Positions 51,937 through 60,715 of a stretch of DNA of 64,000 nt are shown piece after piece. The position numbers were made by a program, and so were the translations under genes. The notes under the pieces were generated by a model. That model saw only the letters and a program-made list of their open reading frames with translations, was not told where the DNA came from and made no database searches. Positions within the stretch are counted from its first letter, which is position 1. Each line of letters opens with the position of its first letter. Location: contig JBGATH010000018.1 of the NCBI GenBank assembly GCA_044229235.1, forward strand, positions 16,081 to 80,080, written 5' to 3'. Origin of the DNA: UKL13-2 sp044229235 (lineage in GTDB: Bacteria; Pseudomonadota; Gammaproteobacteria; Burkholderiales; Usitatibacteraceae).

Positions 51937-52734
51937 TCACCTGCCTGCTTCCTGCTCCTGCCTGAGTTCATCAAGCAGTTTCAAATCCATTTCGCCCCAC
52001 TGTCGCCCCTCCAGCAATTCCGGGCGCCGGCGCAACGAGCGTCGCAGCGCCTGCTTTCTTCGCCACAGCGCAATGCGCTTGTGGTCGCCACTCATCAGCA
52101 CCGCCGGTACCGACTCACCATTCCAAGCGTCCGGACGGGTGTAATGCGGATGATCCAGCAATCCCGGACCGTCTACACCGGGCTCCGGCGAAAACGAGTC
52201 CGTTGCAGCCGACAGTCCGTCGTTCAACACCCCCGGCAACAACCTTACCATTGCGTCGATCAGCACCATTGCGGCCAACTCGCCGCCGGACAACACGTAG
52301 TCGCCGATCGACACTTCCAGATCCACACGCGCCTCAATCAGGCGTTCGTCCACGCCCTCATACCGGCCGCACAAAAATATCAGGCCGTCCTCTTTGGCCA
52401 ATTCGCGGATGCCTGCATCCGTTACCGGCCTGGCCTGCGGCGTCACATAGACGACCTTCGACCGCGCGACACCCTTGTCCATTTGCTGCCTGACCGCCAC
52501 ATCGATCGCGGCATCCAGCGGTGCCGCCATCATCACCATCCCCGGTCCGCCGCCATACGGCCGGTCGTCGATGGTCTTGTGTACGTTGGTCACATACTCT
52601 CGCGGGTTCCAGCACTGCAGTTCCCACGCGCCTACATCCAGCCCGCGACGCGTCACACCAAAATCCGCAATGGCATCAAACATTTCCGGGAACAGCGTGA
52701 TGACACCGTATTGCTTCGCTGTCGCGGTGTTCAC
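51937..52734 (-). CDS. trmD: tRNA (guanine-N1)-methyltransferase
   Basis: Methylates G37 in tRNAs to prevent +1 frameshifting. The 265-residue protein has the SPOUT knot motifs LCGRYEGVDERLIE and SIGDYVLSGGELAAM, plus ITLFPEMFDAI and DDRPYGGGPGMVMM near the start. The frame opens at a TTG at 52752, but the GTG at 52734 overlaps the rimM stop (GTGA), so I use that start. It is the third gene of the rpsP operon. Confidence 0.97.
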   Translation of the reverse strand: MNTATAKQYGVITLFPEMFDAIADFGVTRRGLDVGAWELQCWNPREYVTNVHKTIDDRPYGGGPGMVMMAAPLDAAIDVAVRQQMDKGVARSKVVYVTPQARPVTDAGIRELAKEDGLIFLCGRYEGVDERLIEARVDLEVSIGDYVLSGGELAAMVLIDAMVRLLPGVLNDGLSAATDSFSPEPGVDGPGLLDHPHYTRPDAWNGESVPAVLMSGDHKRIALWRRKQALRRSLRRRPELLEGRQWGEMDLKLLDELRQEQEAGR

Positions 52735-53267
52735 TGGTATTCCCCGCTCCAATTGGCCGTCACCAGCCTTGCATCGCGGTCCACCTTCAGGATCACGTCG
52801 TCGATGAAGGGAATCAGCATCTCTGCATCGCCCAGCTTCACCACCAGCACGTCATTGGCGCCGGTTTCGATCAATGTTTCAACCTTGCCCAGGCGCTTGC
52901 CCAGCGTATCAACTACGTCGCAGCCGATGAGGTCGATCCAGAATACTTCCCCCTCGTTTGCCTCGGCCAGAGCCTCACGCGGAATGCCGATCTCGCGTTT
53001 GACCAGTTTCTCTGCCGCGGTGCGATCGTCACAGCCCTTTAGCTTGGCGAACACTCCCTTGACGTTTACCGCAAATTCCTCCAGCTCGAATTGCTCCCAG
53101 CCTGCGGGACCCTTCAACAGCCAGGACGCGTACTCGTCGAGGCTGTCGGGTGATTCGGTGAAGGTTTGCAGTTTCAGCCAACCCTTTATTCCGAAGGGCG
53201 CGCCGACGCGCGCCATGACCACAATCTCTTCGGCAATGGGGGTGTTACTTGGCGGATTTTTTGCCAC
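52731..53267 (-). CDS. rimM: Ribosome maturation factor RimM
   Basis: Assists 30S head assembly by binding uS19. The roughly 178-residue protein has the N-terminal RimM barrel (ARVGAPFGIKGWLKLQTFTE, LLKGPAGWEQF) and a C-terminal PRC-like barrel (EVFWIDLIGCDVVDTLGKRL, DVLVVKLGDAEMLIPFIDDV). The start is uncertain: a GTG at 53267 lies inside the end of rpsP (23-bp overlap) and gives an 18-residue extension, while an ATG at 53216 starts right at the conserved domain. It overlaps trmD by 4 bp. Confidence 0.94.
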   Translation of the reverse strand: MAKNPPSNTPIAEEIVVMARVGAPFGIKGWLKLQTFTESPDSLDEYASWLLKGPAGWEQFELEEFAVNVKGVFAKLKGCDDRTAAEKLVKREIGIPREALAEANEGEVFWIDLIGCDVVDTLGKRLGKVETLIETGANDVLVVKLGDAEMLIPFIDDVILKVDRDARLVTANWSGEYQ

Positions 53268-53496
53268 GCTTGACCAGCTTCAATACCGCATCCGAGGCCT
53301 GCGCGCCTCTGGACTGCCAAAAAGCCAGGCGATCAGCGGCGATGCGGAATCCTTCTTCGGATTCGCTGGCCAGCGGGTTATAGAACCCGATGCGTTCGAT
53401 GAAGCGGCCATCGCGCGCGTCGCGGGAATCAGCGACGACGACGTTATAGAAAGGACGATTTTTCGCGCCACCGCGCGCCATGCGAATTACTACCAT
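53245..53496 (-). CDS. rpsP: 30S ribosomal protein bS16
   Basis: An 83-residue ribosomal protein. The start MVVIRMARGGAKNRPFYNVV has AGGAG 7 bases upstream of the ATG at 53496, which decides it over another ATG six bases earlier. Further conserved parts are VADSRDARDGRFIERIGFYN and DRLAFWQSRGAQASDAVLKL. It is the first gene of the rpsP-rimM-trmD-rplS operon, with two tandem stem-loops in its leader. Confidence 0.97.
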   Translation of the reverse strand: MVVIRMARGGAKNRPFYNVVVADSRDARDGRFIERIGFYNPLASESEEGFRIAADRLAFWQSRGAQASDAVLKLVKRGKKSAK

Positions 53497-53531
53497 TGAC
53501 ATTCTCCTGTTGGGCCAATTGCCACAAAACA

Positions 53532-53569
53532 ATCCGTTGTGAACGGATAACGGGCCGGTTGCGAACCGG
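53532..53569 (-). promoter_or_regulatory. Tandem stem-loops in the rpsP leader
   Basis: Two perfect inverted repeats lie side by side upstream of rpsP: ATCCGTT-GTG-AACGGAT (53532-53548) and CCGGTT-GCG-AACCGG (53555-53569). Each is followed on the plus strand by TAACG, so the second looks like a diverged copy of the first. On the rpsP mRNA they would form two hairpins 36-73 bases before the start codon, and the nearer is followed by TGTTTTG. A protein-binding leader or weak attenuator is possible. Confidence 0.5.
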
Positions 53570-53717
53570 TAACGCCTGCCCCGGCATGGTCGAAAACGCA
53601 TGCAAAAGCAGGAAAGCCTTGAATTATAAGCGGAAACACATAGCGCAGGCAAGCACCGCTATAGCCACGTACTTCGACACCGGTTGGGGCGACGACTACC
53701 GACAAACACCCTGGAAA

Positions 53718-54956
53718 TCACACCTGCGCGGTGTTGCGCATGACGTCCATGAGCCGGGCGGCGGTGGCAAGAAGCTTTTCGTCCTGATGCCTGGCTCCGA
53801 CCAGTTGCAGGCCAAGCGGCATACGATGCTTGTTGCGATACACGGGCAAATTGATCGCGGGTAAATGCAGGGCGGTGACCAAGCGGTTGAAAACCGGATC
53901 GCCGGTCGACCCGAAACCCTTGGGTGCCGCGCCCTGCGCCGACGGCATCAGCCAAGCATCGCAATCGCTGAAAAGATAATCCGCCTGTTTGCGCGCAAAC
54001 TCCAGGCGCTCGCGGGCCGCCGCATAGTCCTCGGACGCGATCGCTGCGCCTTCATCAAGCGCGAGGGCGAGGGCCGGTGCCAAGCGGTGGCGGTGTTGCA
54101 GGTGCTCCAGCTGGTAGTGCCGGGCGTTCTCGGCGAGCTGCACCACGCGCTGATCGGATTGGGCACCGTCGAAAAGCCCGGGAAGGCGCATTTCGCGAAC
54201 CCGCAGGCCAGCGGCCGACATGGCATCAGCTGCTTCGGCCACCGCCACGGACATGTCGACATCGGCGTGCTGCATCAGATTGGTCACCAGCGAGATGCGC
54301 AAGGCGCGGTCGATGGACGGTAGTGCTGCGGCCTGACTGGCGCCCGTCATCGCCACGTACCAGAGGTAAGCGTCGTCGATGGTGCGCGAAAATACGCCGA
54401 CGGTATCGAGCGTGTCGGACTGTACTTTCACACCGCTCCTGGGCACGAGCCCAAAGGTTGGTTTGAAGCCGACAACCCCGCAATACGCCGCGGGGCGGAT
54501 CACCGATCCAGCCGTCTGCGTGCCAAATGCCAGCGGAACCATGCCTGCGGAAACCGCAGCAGCCGATCCCGCCGACGAACCGCCCGGCGTGTGGTCGAGA
54601 TTTTGCGGATTACGCGTGCGTGACGGCACAAAGGTGGCCAGCTCAGTGCTAACGGTTTTGCCGACGATGATCGCGCCTGCTGCGCGCGCCAGTGTGACGC
54701 ATGCGGCATCGTGCCGTGCAACGTTACCCGCGTAGATCGGCGAACCGTTTGTCGTTGGCATGCCGGCGACGTCAATGATGTCCTTGACGCCGATTGCGAC
54801 CCCATGCAGAAGGCCGCGTCGGGCAGACAGGTCCAGCTCGCGCGCGCGCTGGCGCGCGCCCGCGGCATCGACAAACTCCCAGGCACCGATGGCCTCGTCT
54901 TGCATGTCGATTTGCCCGAGGCAATCCTCGATGAGGAACTCGCAGTCGCCGATCAC
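53718..54956 (-). CDS. Amidase-signature family hydrolase
   Basis: A 412-residue amidase with the complete Ser-cisSer-Lys triad: Lys58 (HGVAIGVKDIIDVAG), cis-Ser128 (TPGGSSAGSAAAVSAG) and nucleophile Ser151 (TQTAGSVIRPAAYCGVVGFK). It hydrolyses a carbon-nitrogen amide bond, but the substrate is not readable; it is not GatA because no gatB or gatC lies nearby and it is shorter than GatA. It is on the same strand as ffh and begins 17 bp after the ffh stop, so it may be co-transcribed with it. Confidence 0.87.
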   Translation of the reverse strand: MIGDCEFLIEDCLGQIDMQDEAIGAWEFVDAAGARQRARELDLSARRGLLHGVAIGVKDIIDVAGMPTTNGSPIYAGNVARHDAACVTLARAAGAIIVGKTVSTELATFVPSRTRNPQNLDHTPGGSSAGSAAAVSAGMVPLAFGTQTAGSVIRPAAYCGVVGFKPTFGLVPRSGVKVQSDTLDTVGVFSRTIDDAYLWYVAMTGASQAAALPSIDRALRISLVTNLMQHADVDMSVAVAEAADAMSAAGLRVREMRLPGLFDGAQSDQRVVQLAENARHYQLEHLQHRHRLAPALALALDEGAAIASEDYAAARERLEFARKQADYLFSDCDAWLMPSAQGAAPKGFGSTGDPVFNRLVTALHLPAINLPVYRNKHRMPLGLQLVGARHQDEKLLATAARLMDVMRNTAQV

Positions 54957-54973
54957 GATTGGATTCCGGACTG

Positions 54974-56365
54974 CTAGCGCATGCCCGGGAGCATGCCCTT
55001 CATACCGCGCATCATCTTGGCCAGGCCGCCGCCTTTCATCATCTTCATCATTTTTTGCATCTGTTCAAACTGGCTGATGATGCGATTGACCTCCTGCACG
55101 CTGACACCGGCGCCAGCGGCGATGCGGCGTTTGCGCGAGGCCTTGATAAGGTCCGGCTTCCTTCTTTCGAGGGGCGTCATGGAATTGATAACGCCTTCAG
55201 TACGCCGTAGCTGCCTTTCCTGCAAGTCCGGCGCGCCTTGCGCCGCTTGTGACAACTGTGCGGGCAGTTTGTCCATCAGCGCGGACATGCCCCCCATCTT
55301 GCGCATCTGCAGCAGCTGGGACTTGAAATCCTCAAAGTCGAATTCCTTGCCCTTCTTGAACTTGTCCGCAAGCTTGCGCGCCTCCTCATGGTCGATATTC
55401 TTTTGCGCGCCCTCGATCAGCGAGAGCACATCGCCCATGCCAAGGATGCGGGACGCCATGCGCTCTGCGTGGAAGACCTCCAGGCCGTCCATTTTCTCGG
55501 AAACGCCCGCAAACTTGATTGGCCTGCCGGTGACATGCCGTACCGACAGCGCCGCACCTCCACGCGAATCGCCGTCCAGCTTGGTCAGCACGACCCCGGT
55601 TAGCGGCAGTGTCTCGTTGAATACGCGCGCGACGTTGACCGCATCCTGGCCCTGCATGGCATCGACCGTAAACAGCGTCTCGATCGGATCTACGGCTGCA
55701 TGCACGGCCTTGATCTCGTCCATCATCGCCTGATCGATGGCAAGACGGCCGGCAGAGTCGATGATCAGGACATCGTGAAAATGCGTTTTCGCCCACTGTT
55801 TGGCGGCCAGGGCGATGTCCACCGGCTTTTGTGTGTTGTCGCTCGCAAAGAAATCCACGCCGACTTGTGTGGCCAGTGTCTTGAGCTGCTCGATTGCCGC
55901 GGGGCGATACACGTCGACGCTTACAAGCAGGACTTTCTTCTTGTGCTGTTCCTTTAGCAGCTTGGCGAGTTTGCCCACCGTGGTGGTCTTGCCAGCGCCC
56001 TGCAGGCCCGCCATGAGCAGGATTGCGGGCGGAGTCGTGGCCAGGTTTAACGGCAGGGAGTGCAGCTTGAGGGCAGCCGGTTCCGCCGATCCTTCCGCTT
56101 GGCCGCCCATGAGCGCGACCAGTTCACGATGCACGACACCGATGAAAGCCTGACCAGGTGTCAGGCTTTGCATGACTTCGGCACCGAGTGCTTTATCCTT
56201 CACCCGCGCGATGAATTCCTTGACTACGGGCAGACCGACGTCGGCTTCAAGCAGGGCCATGCGCACATCGCGCAGCGCCTCGCTGATGTTTTCTTCGGAA
56301 AAGCGCGACTGACCGCGCAGTGTTTTGACAATTCCGGCGAGGCGATTGGTGAGATTGTCTAGCAT
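54974..56365 (-). CDS. ffh: Signal recognition particle protein Ffh
   Basis: The SRP GTPase that binds signal sequences of nascent membrane proteins together with 4.5S RNA and docks with FtsY. The 463-residue protein has the N domain (MLDNLTNRLAGIVKTLRGQS), the G domain with P-loop GLQGAGKTTTVGKLAKLL, VDVYRPAAIEQL, TAGRL-like DSAGRLAID, TKLDGDSRGGAAL, and a methionine-rich M domain at the C-terminus (FEQMQKMMKMMKGGGLAKMM). The ATG at 56365 is the family start; a longer frame from 56458 is unsupported. It is divergent from the CcsA-like gene. Confidence 0.97.
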   Translation of the reverse strand: MLDNLTNRLAGIVKTLRGQSRFSEENISEALRDVRMALLEADVGLPVVKEFIARVKDKALGAEVMQSLTPGQAFIGVVHRELVALMGGQAEGSAEPAALKLHSLPLNLATTPPAILLMAGLQGAGKTTTVGKLAKLLKEQHKKKVLLVSVDVYRPAAIEQLKTLATQVGVDFFASDNTQKPVDIALAAKQWAKTHFHDVLIIDSAGRLAIDQAMMDEIKAVHAAVDPIETLFTVDAMQGQDAVNVARVFNETLPLTGVVLTKLDGDSRGGAALSVRHVTGRPIKFAGVSEKMDGLEVFHAERMASRILGMGDVLSLIEGAQKNIDHEEARKLADKFKKGKEFDFEDFKSQLLQMRKMGGMSALMDKLPAQLSQAAQGAPDLQERQLRRTEGVINSMTPLERRKPDLIKASRKRRIAAGAGVSVQEVNRIISQFEQMQKMMKMMKGGGLAKMMRGMKGMLPGMR

Positions 56366-56581
56366 GGATTCAGGTGGTTTTTTCGAAGGTCCGGTCGAGA
56401 TGCCGACCGGGTAGTCGTCGCCAGCGTTGGTGCGCCAGCGTGGAAAGGGGCGGGCCATCAGGGCGGCGGGGACCCGGGCTGATCTGGTTTACGAGCGGCA
56501 CCTGCTGCTGCGACGCGTTGAAATCGGATGGTAAACTCGTCTGCTTTCTCCAAGGGTACGAAGCGGCGAACAAACACATTT

Positions 56582-57421
56582 ATGCAGACGCCAGGATTTG
56601 ACCTTCATTTTACCACTGCCCTTCTCTACGGAGCCTGCGCACTGGCGGCTTGGATGCCTGCCGCAGTGGAGACCGGTACCAATCGCCTGGCGGCGTCGGT
56701 CAAACGGGCGGCAATCGTCCGTGCTGCGCTGCTCGCAGGCTTGCTGTCGCACGGCGCCGCGCTTGGCTACGCCTTGTTCGGCGGCGATGGTCTGAACATC
56801 GGTTTCTCGCACGCCGTTTCACTGATTGTATGGTTGGTGATGGGCGCCTATTTCTTCATCGGTTTTGACAACCGTTTGCTGAAACTGGCGGCAATGTATC
56901 TGGCGCCGATTGCACTGTCCGCCGCATTGCTGCCGTACCTGCTGCCGGCGCAGCGCATCGTGCACTATGGTGGCGTGGCTTTCAAATTGCATTTTGTGGT
57001 CGCCATTCTTGCCTATGCCTTGTTTACGGTTGCTGCGCTGCACGCGCTCCTGATGCTGTTTCTGGAGAGACGTCTGCATGAAGGTGAAATGCCTGCGGCA
57101 TTTGATGGCTTGCCGCCCCTGTTACGCGTGGAGAGGCTGTTGTTCCAGCTGTTGGGCGCCGCGTTCATCTTCCTGACGCTGACGTTGCTGAGCGGGGTGT
57201 TTTTTTCCGAAGCGTTGTTCGGGCAGGCCTTCCAGGTGACTTATAAGACGGTGTTCGCGATATTTTCCTGGATCATTTTCGGCGGGCTGTTGCTGGGCCA
57301 CTGGCGCTTTGGCTGGCGCGGCAAGGTTGCAATTCGCTGGACGCTGATCGGCTTTGCACTGCTGCTACTTTCCTACGTGGGTAGCAAGTTCGTCCTGGAA
57401 ATCATCCTGAAACGTGTCTAG
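56582..57421 (+). CDS. CcsA/YpjD-like cytochrome c assembly family membrane protein
   Basis: A 279-residue integral membrane protein with about eight hydrophobic segments, belonging to the CcsA/ResC/HemX-like family (YpjD in E. coli). Conserved regions are YGGVAFKLHFVVAILAYALF, a histidine-containing helix, and KTVFAIFSWIIFGGLLLGHW with the histidine near the C-terminus; these histidines may bind haem. The full WWD haem-handling loop of CcsA is absent, so a role in cytochrome maturation is not certain. The ATG at 56582 was chosen. The gene is divergent from ffh and 8 bp before the CorC-like gene. Confidence 0.83.
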   Translation: MQTPGFDLHFTTALLYGACALAAWMPAAVETGTNRLAASVKRAAIVRAALLAGLLSHGAALGYALFGGDGLNIGFSHAVSLIVWLVMGAYFFIGFDNRLLKLAAMYLAPIALSAALLPYLLPAQRIVHYGGVAFKLHFVVAILAYALFTVAALHALLMLFLERRLHEGEMPAAFDGLPPLLRVERLLFQLLGAAFIFLTLTLLSGVFFSEALFGQAFQVTYKTVFAIFSWIIFGGLLLGHWRFGWRGKVAIRWTLIGFALLLLSYVGSKFVLEIILKRV

Positions 57422-57429
57422 CTGGCGCG

Positions 57430-58713
57430 ATGACCGATGACATTCCCATAAGCTGGCTGTTCGCGGCACTGGTCGCGCTACTGCTCAGCTCCGGCTTTTT
57501 CTCGATGTCCGAGACCTGCATGATGGCGTTGAATCGATATCGATTGCGCCACCTCATTAAGCAGGGTAGCCGTGGCGCGCGGATGGCCGGCGCGCTCCTC
57601 GAAAAGACCGAGGAGATGCTGTCGTTCATCCTGTTCGGCAACACCCTCATCAATTCGGCAACGACGATCCTGGTGGTGGAGATTTGCAGGCGGCTGCTGG
57701 GCGACGGGGAATACGTTCTGGGCATCGCAACCACCGCGGCGTCGTTTTCAATCCTGATTTTTGCCGAAATTCTGCCAAAGGTTTTCGGCGCGCGCTTTTC
57801 GGAGCGCATCGCATTGCTTGCAAGCTATGTGCTGTATCCCATCATCAATTTTGCGCTGACAAAAATGGTGATGTGGGTGATCAATACGATTGTTCGCTCG
57901 ATTTTGACCCTGCTGCGGGTGAAGCCTCCCAAAGAGGGCGTACAGCCATTGTCGATGGAAGAAATGCGTACCCTGGTCCTCGAGGGCGGGCAGTTCATTC
58001 CACCAAAGCACCACAACATCATGGTGAACCTCTTCGACCTGGAGAACATGACGGTCGACGACACCATGACGCCGCGCGCACTGATTGAAGGCGTCGACAT
58101 TGGTGATCGGATCGACGACATACGCAATGCGCTTGCGACTGCGCACCACACACGGTTGGTTGTTTACGATGGCGACCTTTCGAACGTGATCGGCATTGTG
58201 CATGTGCGGAAGGTGCTCAATGCGTCGCGCAAGGACCCGCTGGAAAAGGAGTCCCTGCGGGAAATCATGCGCGAACCTTACTTCATTCCCGAGGGCACCG
58301 GGCTGCTGGCGCAGCTCACGCAGTTCCAGGAAAATCAACGGCGAATGGCGCTGGTGGTTGACGAGTATGGCGAAATTCAGGGTTTGGTGACGCTGCAGGA
58401 CATCCTTGAGGAAATTGTCGGCGAATTTACCAGCCAGTCGCCGATGAATACCGGGCTATACCGGAAGCAGGATGACGGGAGCATCATCGTCGAAGGCTCA
58501 TGTCCGCTGCGCGTGCTCAATCGCAAACTCGGTTACAAGTTTCCGCTTGAGGGGCCCAAGACCATCAACGGCCTGTTGCTGGAGCAGCTGGAAGACATCC
58601 CTGAGCCAGGAGTCTCCGTAAGAATCTCCGGCTACGCCATCGAAATTGTGCAGGTACAGGACAAGATGGTGAAGGTTGTGAGGCTGGCTAAGGACAGCAT
58701 CCATACCAGCTGA
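57430..58713 (+). CDS. CNNM/CorC-family hemolysin-like membrane protein
   Basis: A 427-residue protein with three parts: an N-terminal DUF21/CNNM transmembrane domain (about 5-190, with FFSMSETCMMALNRYRLRHL), a tandem CBS pair (about 205-335, including TPRALIEGVDIGDRIDDIR and RMALVVDEYGEIQGLVTLQD), and a C-terminal CorC_HlyC domain (about 350-425). The family is linked to magnesium or cobalt efflux, with nucleotide sensing by the CBS pair. It follows the CcsA-like gene by 8 bp and is probably in its operon. The transported ion is inferred from family only. Confidence 0.9.
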   Translation: MTDDIPISWLFAALVALLLSSGFFSMSETCMMALNRYRLRHLIKQGSRGARMAGALLEKTEEMLSFILFGNTLINSATTILVVEICRRLLGDGEYVLGIATTAASFSILIFAEILPKVFGARFSERIALLASYVLYPIINFALTKMVMWVINTIVRSILTLLRVKPPKEGVQPLSMEEMRTLVLEGGQFIPPKHHNIMVNLFDLENMTVDDTMTPRALIEGVDIGDRIDDIRNALATAHHTRLVVYDGDLSNVIGIVHVRKVLNASRKDPLEKESLREIMREPYFIPEGTGLLAQLTQFQENQRRMALVVDEYGEIQGLVTLQDILEEIVGEFTSQSPMNTGLYRKQDDGSIIVEGSCPLRVLNRKLGYKFPLEGPKTINGLLLEQLEDIPEPGVSVRISGYAIEIVQVQDKMVKVVRLAKDSIHTS

Positions 58714-58721
58714 GTCGGCCG

Positions 58722-60131
58722 CTATGGCCCGCCCGGTATCAGGGCGCTCGGTGCTGGAAGTGAGCGCAGATTGTCCCATTCGGTCAACGGGATGCGTGCC
58801 ACAGGCTCGGCCCCCCCGTTGCCATCAGGTTGATAAACCACGATCTCCGCTTCCTGGATTCCTCCCATGATGCGCTCCTCCATGCGCGGGCTGCCGTGGG
58901 TGTGTGAAACCAGCAGGGTATTTGAGCCGTTGGCAGGTCGGGCGGCCAATAGCTTGAAGCGGGCGCCGTTGAAATCAAGCCCCGGTCGCTGCCCAATCTG
59001 GTGGTTCAGGTCCGCAGAGACCTCGATGGGTCCCAGCCCCATCAGATGCGCCGTATCCCGGGTTCGACAGAATTGCGCCGCGATGATCTGGCTCACGGGA
59101 ATCGCAAGGTCTCGCAAGGCGGCACCGACTTTGCGCGCCTGTTCACGGCCCGGATCCGAGACATTGCGCTGGATTGAACAGTTGTCCCACCAAAGCGGTA
59201 CTTGCTGAAGGTTCATGTCCTGCCCGACGTTGGCCTGGGCATGTCGCATGTACAAGTTGTATCCGCCTTTGCGCAGCGCCCGCAGCAGGCTCGCGCCCTT
59301 GAGCGCTTTCGCCGGATCGATCAACGGCGGCGCGGGCGCGGGCGGCGCCGTCAACGGTGGCGCGGACGCATCCGCAACGACCTGCTTGCCGATCCATTGC
59401 CATTGACCCGGCGATAGGGTCGCGACATGATGAAACTGGCCTGAACCCTCTATCTTGAAGATGGCAGTCTGGGATTCGGATAATTGGGCCAGAATCGGGT
59501 GCCCAGCCGCCTCCGGCGCCAAAGGGTGTCCAACCAGCAGGCGATTCGACTTGCCGATTGTGGGGCGTGACAACAACTCCCGAATGTCCGCTGCGGTCTT
59601 TGTCGCCTGGCCGGTGCCGCGACGTGCGCTTGGGTCATTCAGCAATGCGGTGCGAACCGGTGCGATGAGACCGAGTTGCACGCCGGATTCATAGCTACGG
59701 CAAAACTCGCTGGTCAGTACCTCTGTGATGGGTATGCGCTGGCTGGCAAGTGCACGGCCGATCGCCTGCGAACGCGGCAGCGCCTCAGCGGCCAGTTTTC
59801 TCGAACGATCGCAATCTTGCCACCACGCGTCGTTCCCCTTTTTGTCTATGGTCCCGGGAAGCGTGGGGCCATGTTGTACGTAGAGAACAAAGCCTCCGTT
59901 TCGCAGTTCCCTGACCAGTCCTTCAAATAGTGCGAAGGGTCTATCGTCGACAAACAGGCTTGACGAAGTTGCGTTTGCAGCGGAATTTGCGGCAGCAGAC
60001 GGCTTGATGTTAGTGCTCACTACCTGTGCTTGGGCCGTTTTTAATACCCCAGTCACGAATATGCAAGCTACCAGGTGGCAGAATCGACGGGCGCCGGGTC
60101 CGGAGCCGGATGAGCGATATTGTGGATGCAT
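58722..60131 (-). CDS. Exported tandem histidine-phosphatase-superfamily protein
   Basis: A 469-residue protein with a signal peptide (CHLVACIFVTGVLKTAQAQ) and two homologous domains. Each has an opening strand and catalytic motif, a WW-x2-C element (WWQDC, WWDNC), and an FCR element (EFCRSYESG, QFCRTRDTA). Domain 2 (about 280-460) has the normal RHA (Arg296-His297) and the later His410 (LLVSHTHG), so it should be active. Domain 1 (about 65-250) reads VQHG at 85-88: the phosphate-binding Arg is Gln86, so it may be inactive. A Pro/Ala-rich linker (about 255-275) joins them. The substrate is unknown. It is convergent with the CorC-like gene. Confidence 0.8.
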   Translation of the reverse strand: MHPQYRSSGSGPGARRFCHLVACIFVTGVLKTAQAQVVSTNIKPSAAANSAANATSSSLFVDDRPFALFEGLVRELRNGGFVLYVQHGPTLPGTIDKKGNDAWWQDCDRSRKLAAEALPRSQAIGRALASQRIPITEVLTSEFCRSYESGVQLGLIAPVRTALLNDPSARRGTGQATKTAADIRELLSRPTIGKSNRLLVGHPLAPEAAGHPILAQLSESQTAIFKIEGSGQFHHVATLSPGQWQWIGKQVVADASAPPLTAPPAPAPPLIDPAKALKGASLLRALRKGGYNLYMRHAQANVGQDMNLQQVPLWWDNCSIQRNVSDPGREQARKVGAALRDLAIPVSQIIAAQFCRTRDTAHLMGLGPIEVSADLNHQIGQRPGLDFNGARFKLLAARPANGSNTLLVSHTHGSPRMEERIMGGIQEAEIVVYQPDGNGGAEPVARIPLTEWDNLRSLPAPSALIPGGP

Positions 60132-60268
60132 TCTGGGCCGTCAGGGCGAATAGGGGATGCGGAATTCTAGACCAGGAATTTTCGCGAGGTTGTCGTCGAC
60201 CAGGCGCGCGGCAGCGAACCAGTCGGCAGCCGGGCGTTGACTGAACTCGGCTAAGTTGGCAGTCCGGT

Positions 60269-60297
60269 TTGACGTTTTCACGAAAAATCTGGATAAT
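60269..60297 (+). promoter_or_regulatory. Strong sigma-70 promoter of the tRNA-tuf operon
   Basis: TTGACG (60269-60274), 17 bp, GATAAT (60292-60297), followed by a GC-rich discriminator (GCCGGG). The start would fall about 6 bases before tRNA-Tyr. A GC-rich discriminator is typical of stable-RNA promoters under ppGpp control, as expected for the tRNA-Tyr/Gly/Thr-tuf transcript. Confidence 0.8.
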
Positions 60298-60309
60298 GCC
60301 GGGTTCCGT

Positions 60310-60395
60310 GGAGAGGTGGCCGAGTGGTTAATGGCAGCAGACTGTAAATCTGCCCTCTTACGAGTACGCTGGTTCGAATCCAGCCCTCTCCACCA
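60310..60395 (+). tRNA. tRNA-Tyr (GUA)
   Basis: Class II tRNA with encoded CCA. Acceptor GGAGAGG pairs with CCTCTCC, anticodon loop contains GTA (CTGTAAA), and it has a long variable arm and T-loop GGTTCGAATCC. It is the first gene of the Tyr-Gly-Thr-tuf transcript. Confidence 0.97.
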
Positions 60396-60427
60396 CTGTT
60401 ACACGGAGCAGGTGAAGTCATTGCGAT

Positions 60428-60501
60428 GCGGGTGTAGCTCAATGGTAGAGCAGAAGCCTTCCAAGCTTACGACGACGGTTCGATCCCGTTCACCCGCTCC
60501 A
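60428..60501 (+). tRNA. tRNA-Gly (UCC)
   Basis: Acceptor GCGGGTG pairs with CACCCGC, anticodon loop CTTCCAA (TCC), T-loop GGTTCGATCCC, CCA encoded. The outermost pair of the anticodon stem is a mismatch (G-A). The order after tRNA-Tyr matches the E. coli tyrU-glyT-thrT-tufB unit. Confidence 0.95.
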
Positions 60502-60576
60502 TAAAGGTTTGAAGTAGTTGAGCTTGCCGATGATGTGAGGCCCTGAAAATGGGCGGCAAAGCCGGCAAGGATCAAA

Positions 60577-60651
<75 letters not shown>

Positions 60652-60715
60652 GATTCTGTATCAGGTCGACGGCAGCATCCCAAAGTTAACCCAGAGAAAT
60701 TAACGAGGAACGGAA

